Virus record (IMG/VR): IMGVR_UViG_3300043256_000411 | Coordinates: 1-30,329 of that record | From: a virus | Reading direction: 5' to 3' (one strand) | Length of the DNA: 30,329 nucleotides | In this document: positions 29,697 to 30,329 of the stretch, piece after piece | How positions within the stretch are numbered: position 1 is the first letter of the stretch | How the letters are laid out: each line of letters opens with the position of its first letter | Program-made: the position numbers and the translations under genes | Notes under the pieces: model-generated | Databases searched by the model: none | What the model was told of the DNA's origin: nothing | Seen by the model: only the letters and a program-made list of their open reading frames with translations

Positions 29697-30329
29697 CGGC
29701 CAGGTCCTCTACGAGGCGTCGGTGGTCGGCGACCAGCTCCCTCATCTCGGCGCTCCGGATCTCGGGCGCGACCTGCCGCAGCGTCATCCCGTACTCGTCG
29801 GGGCCCGTCCCGACCTCGACGTCCGGCCGCCGCTTGAGCGGGGTGTCGAACTTCTGCCACGCGCTGTGGACGACGTGCTGCGGTCGACCCCACCGGCGCT
29901 TCACCTCGACGACGCCCGGCCAGCGGCGCTCCAGGCTCCGGGCCATCTTCAGCCGACCGTCCCCGGACTCGTAGAGTTCCGTCGTGTTGCCGCCCTTCAT
30001 GTTCATCGACGCGATCTTCTGGACCAGGAACGCGTTGATCAGGATCGTGCACCACCCGCCCGCGAGCACCTGCAGACAGTAGTCGGTGTCCTCGTTGTAG
30101 CGGCCGCGCCAGCGGTAGGGGAGCGAGTTCAGGACCAGCGTGCAGGAGTAGACGCGGCAGTTGAGGATGAACGGCTTCGTCACGTGCAGGCCGAACATGA
30201 CGTAGTTGAGACCCGCGAGCGCGACGTTCTCGTAGCGGTCGACGAAGTCCTCCGAGGCCGCCAGCGCGGGGCCCGACTTGCAGTGGAGGCGCTCGCCGCG
30301 GTAGACCCGCCACACGTCGTTGATGTTGT
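29683..30329 (-). CDS. TAGT-like (TET/JBP-associated) glycosyltransferase, C-terminal part; 5' end outside window
   Basis: The reading frame is open to the right edge, so only the last 214 residues are visible; a GTG at 30315 is internal. The visible part matches what I remember of the phage TAGT family, related to the C-terminal region of animal GREB1, which is thought to glycosylate oxidised 5-methyl-pyrimidines in phage DNA. Seen: a VALAGLNY block (about residues 36-42), then YRWRGRYNEDTDYCLQVL (71-88) in which ED resembles the xED catalytic-base motif of GT-A glycosyltransferases, KGGNT (111-115), DGRLKMARSLE (123-133) and GRPQHVV (147-153). The N-terminal sugar-nucleotide half, with the expected DxD, is missing from the window. 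It overlaps the next gene by 14 bases. Family assignment is from motif memory, not a search; a different GT-A enzyme is the main alternative. Confidence 0.66.
   Translation of the reverse strand, partial: NINDVWRVYRGERLHCKSGPALAASEDFVDRYENVALAGLNYVMFGLHVTKPFILNCRVYSCTLVLNSLPYRWRGRYNEDTDYCLQVLAGGWCTILINAFLVQKIASMNMKGGNTTELYESGDGRLKMARSLERRWPGVVEVKRRWGRPQHVVHSAWQKFDTPLKRRPDVEVGTGPDEYGMTLRQVAPEIRSAEMRELVADHRRLVEDLADDDE

Noticed and set aside
1-30329. tRNA genes, CRISPR arrays, insertion sequences, integrase or attachment sites, endolysin
   Set aside because: None of the characteristic sequences or repeat structures were seen on reading both strands; absence is not proven for weak or diverged examples.

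Overview
The window is a piece of a high-GC, double-stranded DNA tailed phage (or prophage) genome with a long-tailed siphovirus layout. Every gene I can support lies on the minus strand. The genes are packed almost end to end, mostly with stop/start overlaps (ATGA, GTGA, TGATG, TTGA) and with AGGAGG-type ribosome sites where there is room. This looks like one late, structural transcription unit read from right (30329) to left (1). The host cannot be named. The GC-rich codons and strong Shine-Dalgarno sites fit a GC-rich bacterium, and a lipobox protein hints at a diderm host, but that is inference.

Layout in the direction of transcription. (1) 30329-29202: the end of a gene resembling the phage TET/JBP-associated glycosyltransferase (TAGT) family, overlapping a uracil-DNA-glycosylase-superfamily gene. 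This is probably the edge of a DNA-modification region. (2) 29186-25594: a zinc-motif HGG protein that may be the small terminase, and about nine small genes including a lipoprotein and a membrane protein. (3) 25607-24129: large terminase. (4) 24099-22458: very small membrane and zinc-binding proteins. (5) 22477-19278: portal, two exported or membrane-anchored small proteins, and a Mu gpF/SPP1 gp7-type head morphogenesis protein. (6) 19265-18519: four micro-genes. (7) 18518-18092: a 427-base stretch without a gene, dense in hairpins with GNRA loops and ending in a terminator-like hairpin only nine bases before the next start codon. It is a candidate structured RNA.

(8) 18091-15071: prohead protease with a fused scaffold-like tail (and a probable nested scaffold start), decoration-type protein and major capsid protein. 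(9) 14939-11319: neck and connector genes, starting with an unexpected protein that ends in a peripheral-subunit-binding (E3-binding) domain like that of 2-oxoacid dehydrogenase E2 subunits. (10) 11315-1: major tail protein, tail assembly chaperones joined by a canonical -1 slippery site (G GGA AAC), a 1133-residue tape measure protein, a tail protein in the distal-tail position, a hub-like protein and a J-like tail-tip protein cut by the left edge.

Together the genes package DNA (terminase, portal), build and mature the head (protease, scaffold, capsid, decoration), close it (adaptor, stopper, tail terminator) and build the tail. The most interesting parts are the putative base-modification edge at the right, the structured RNA between 18092 and 18518, and the E3-binding-domain protein after the capsid gene. 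No tRNA, CRISPR array, integrase, transposase or endolysin was seen.
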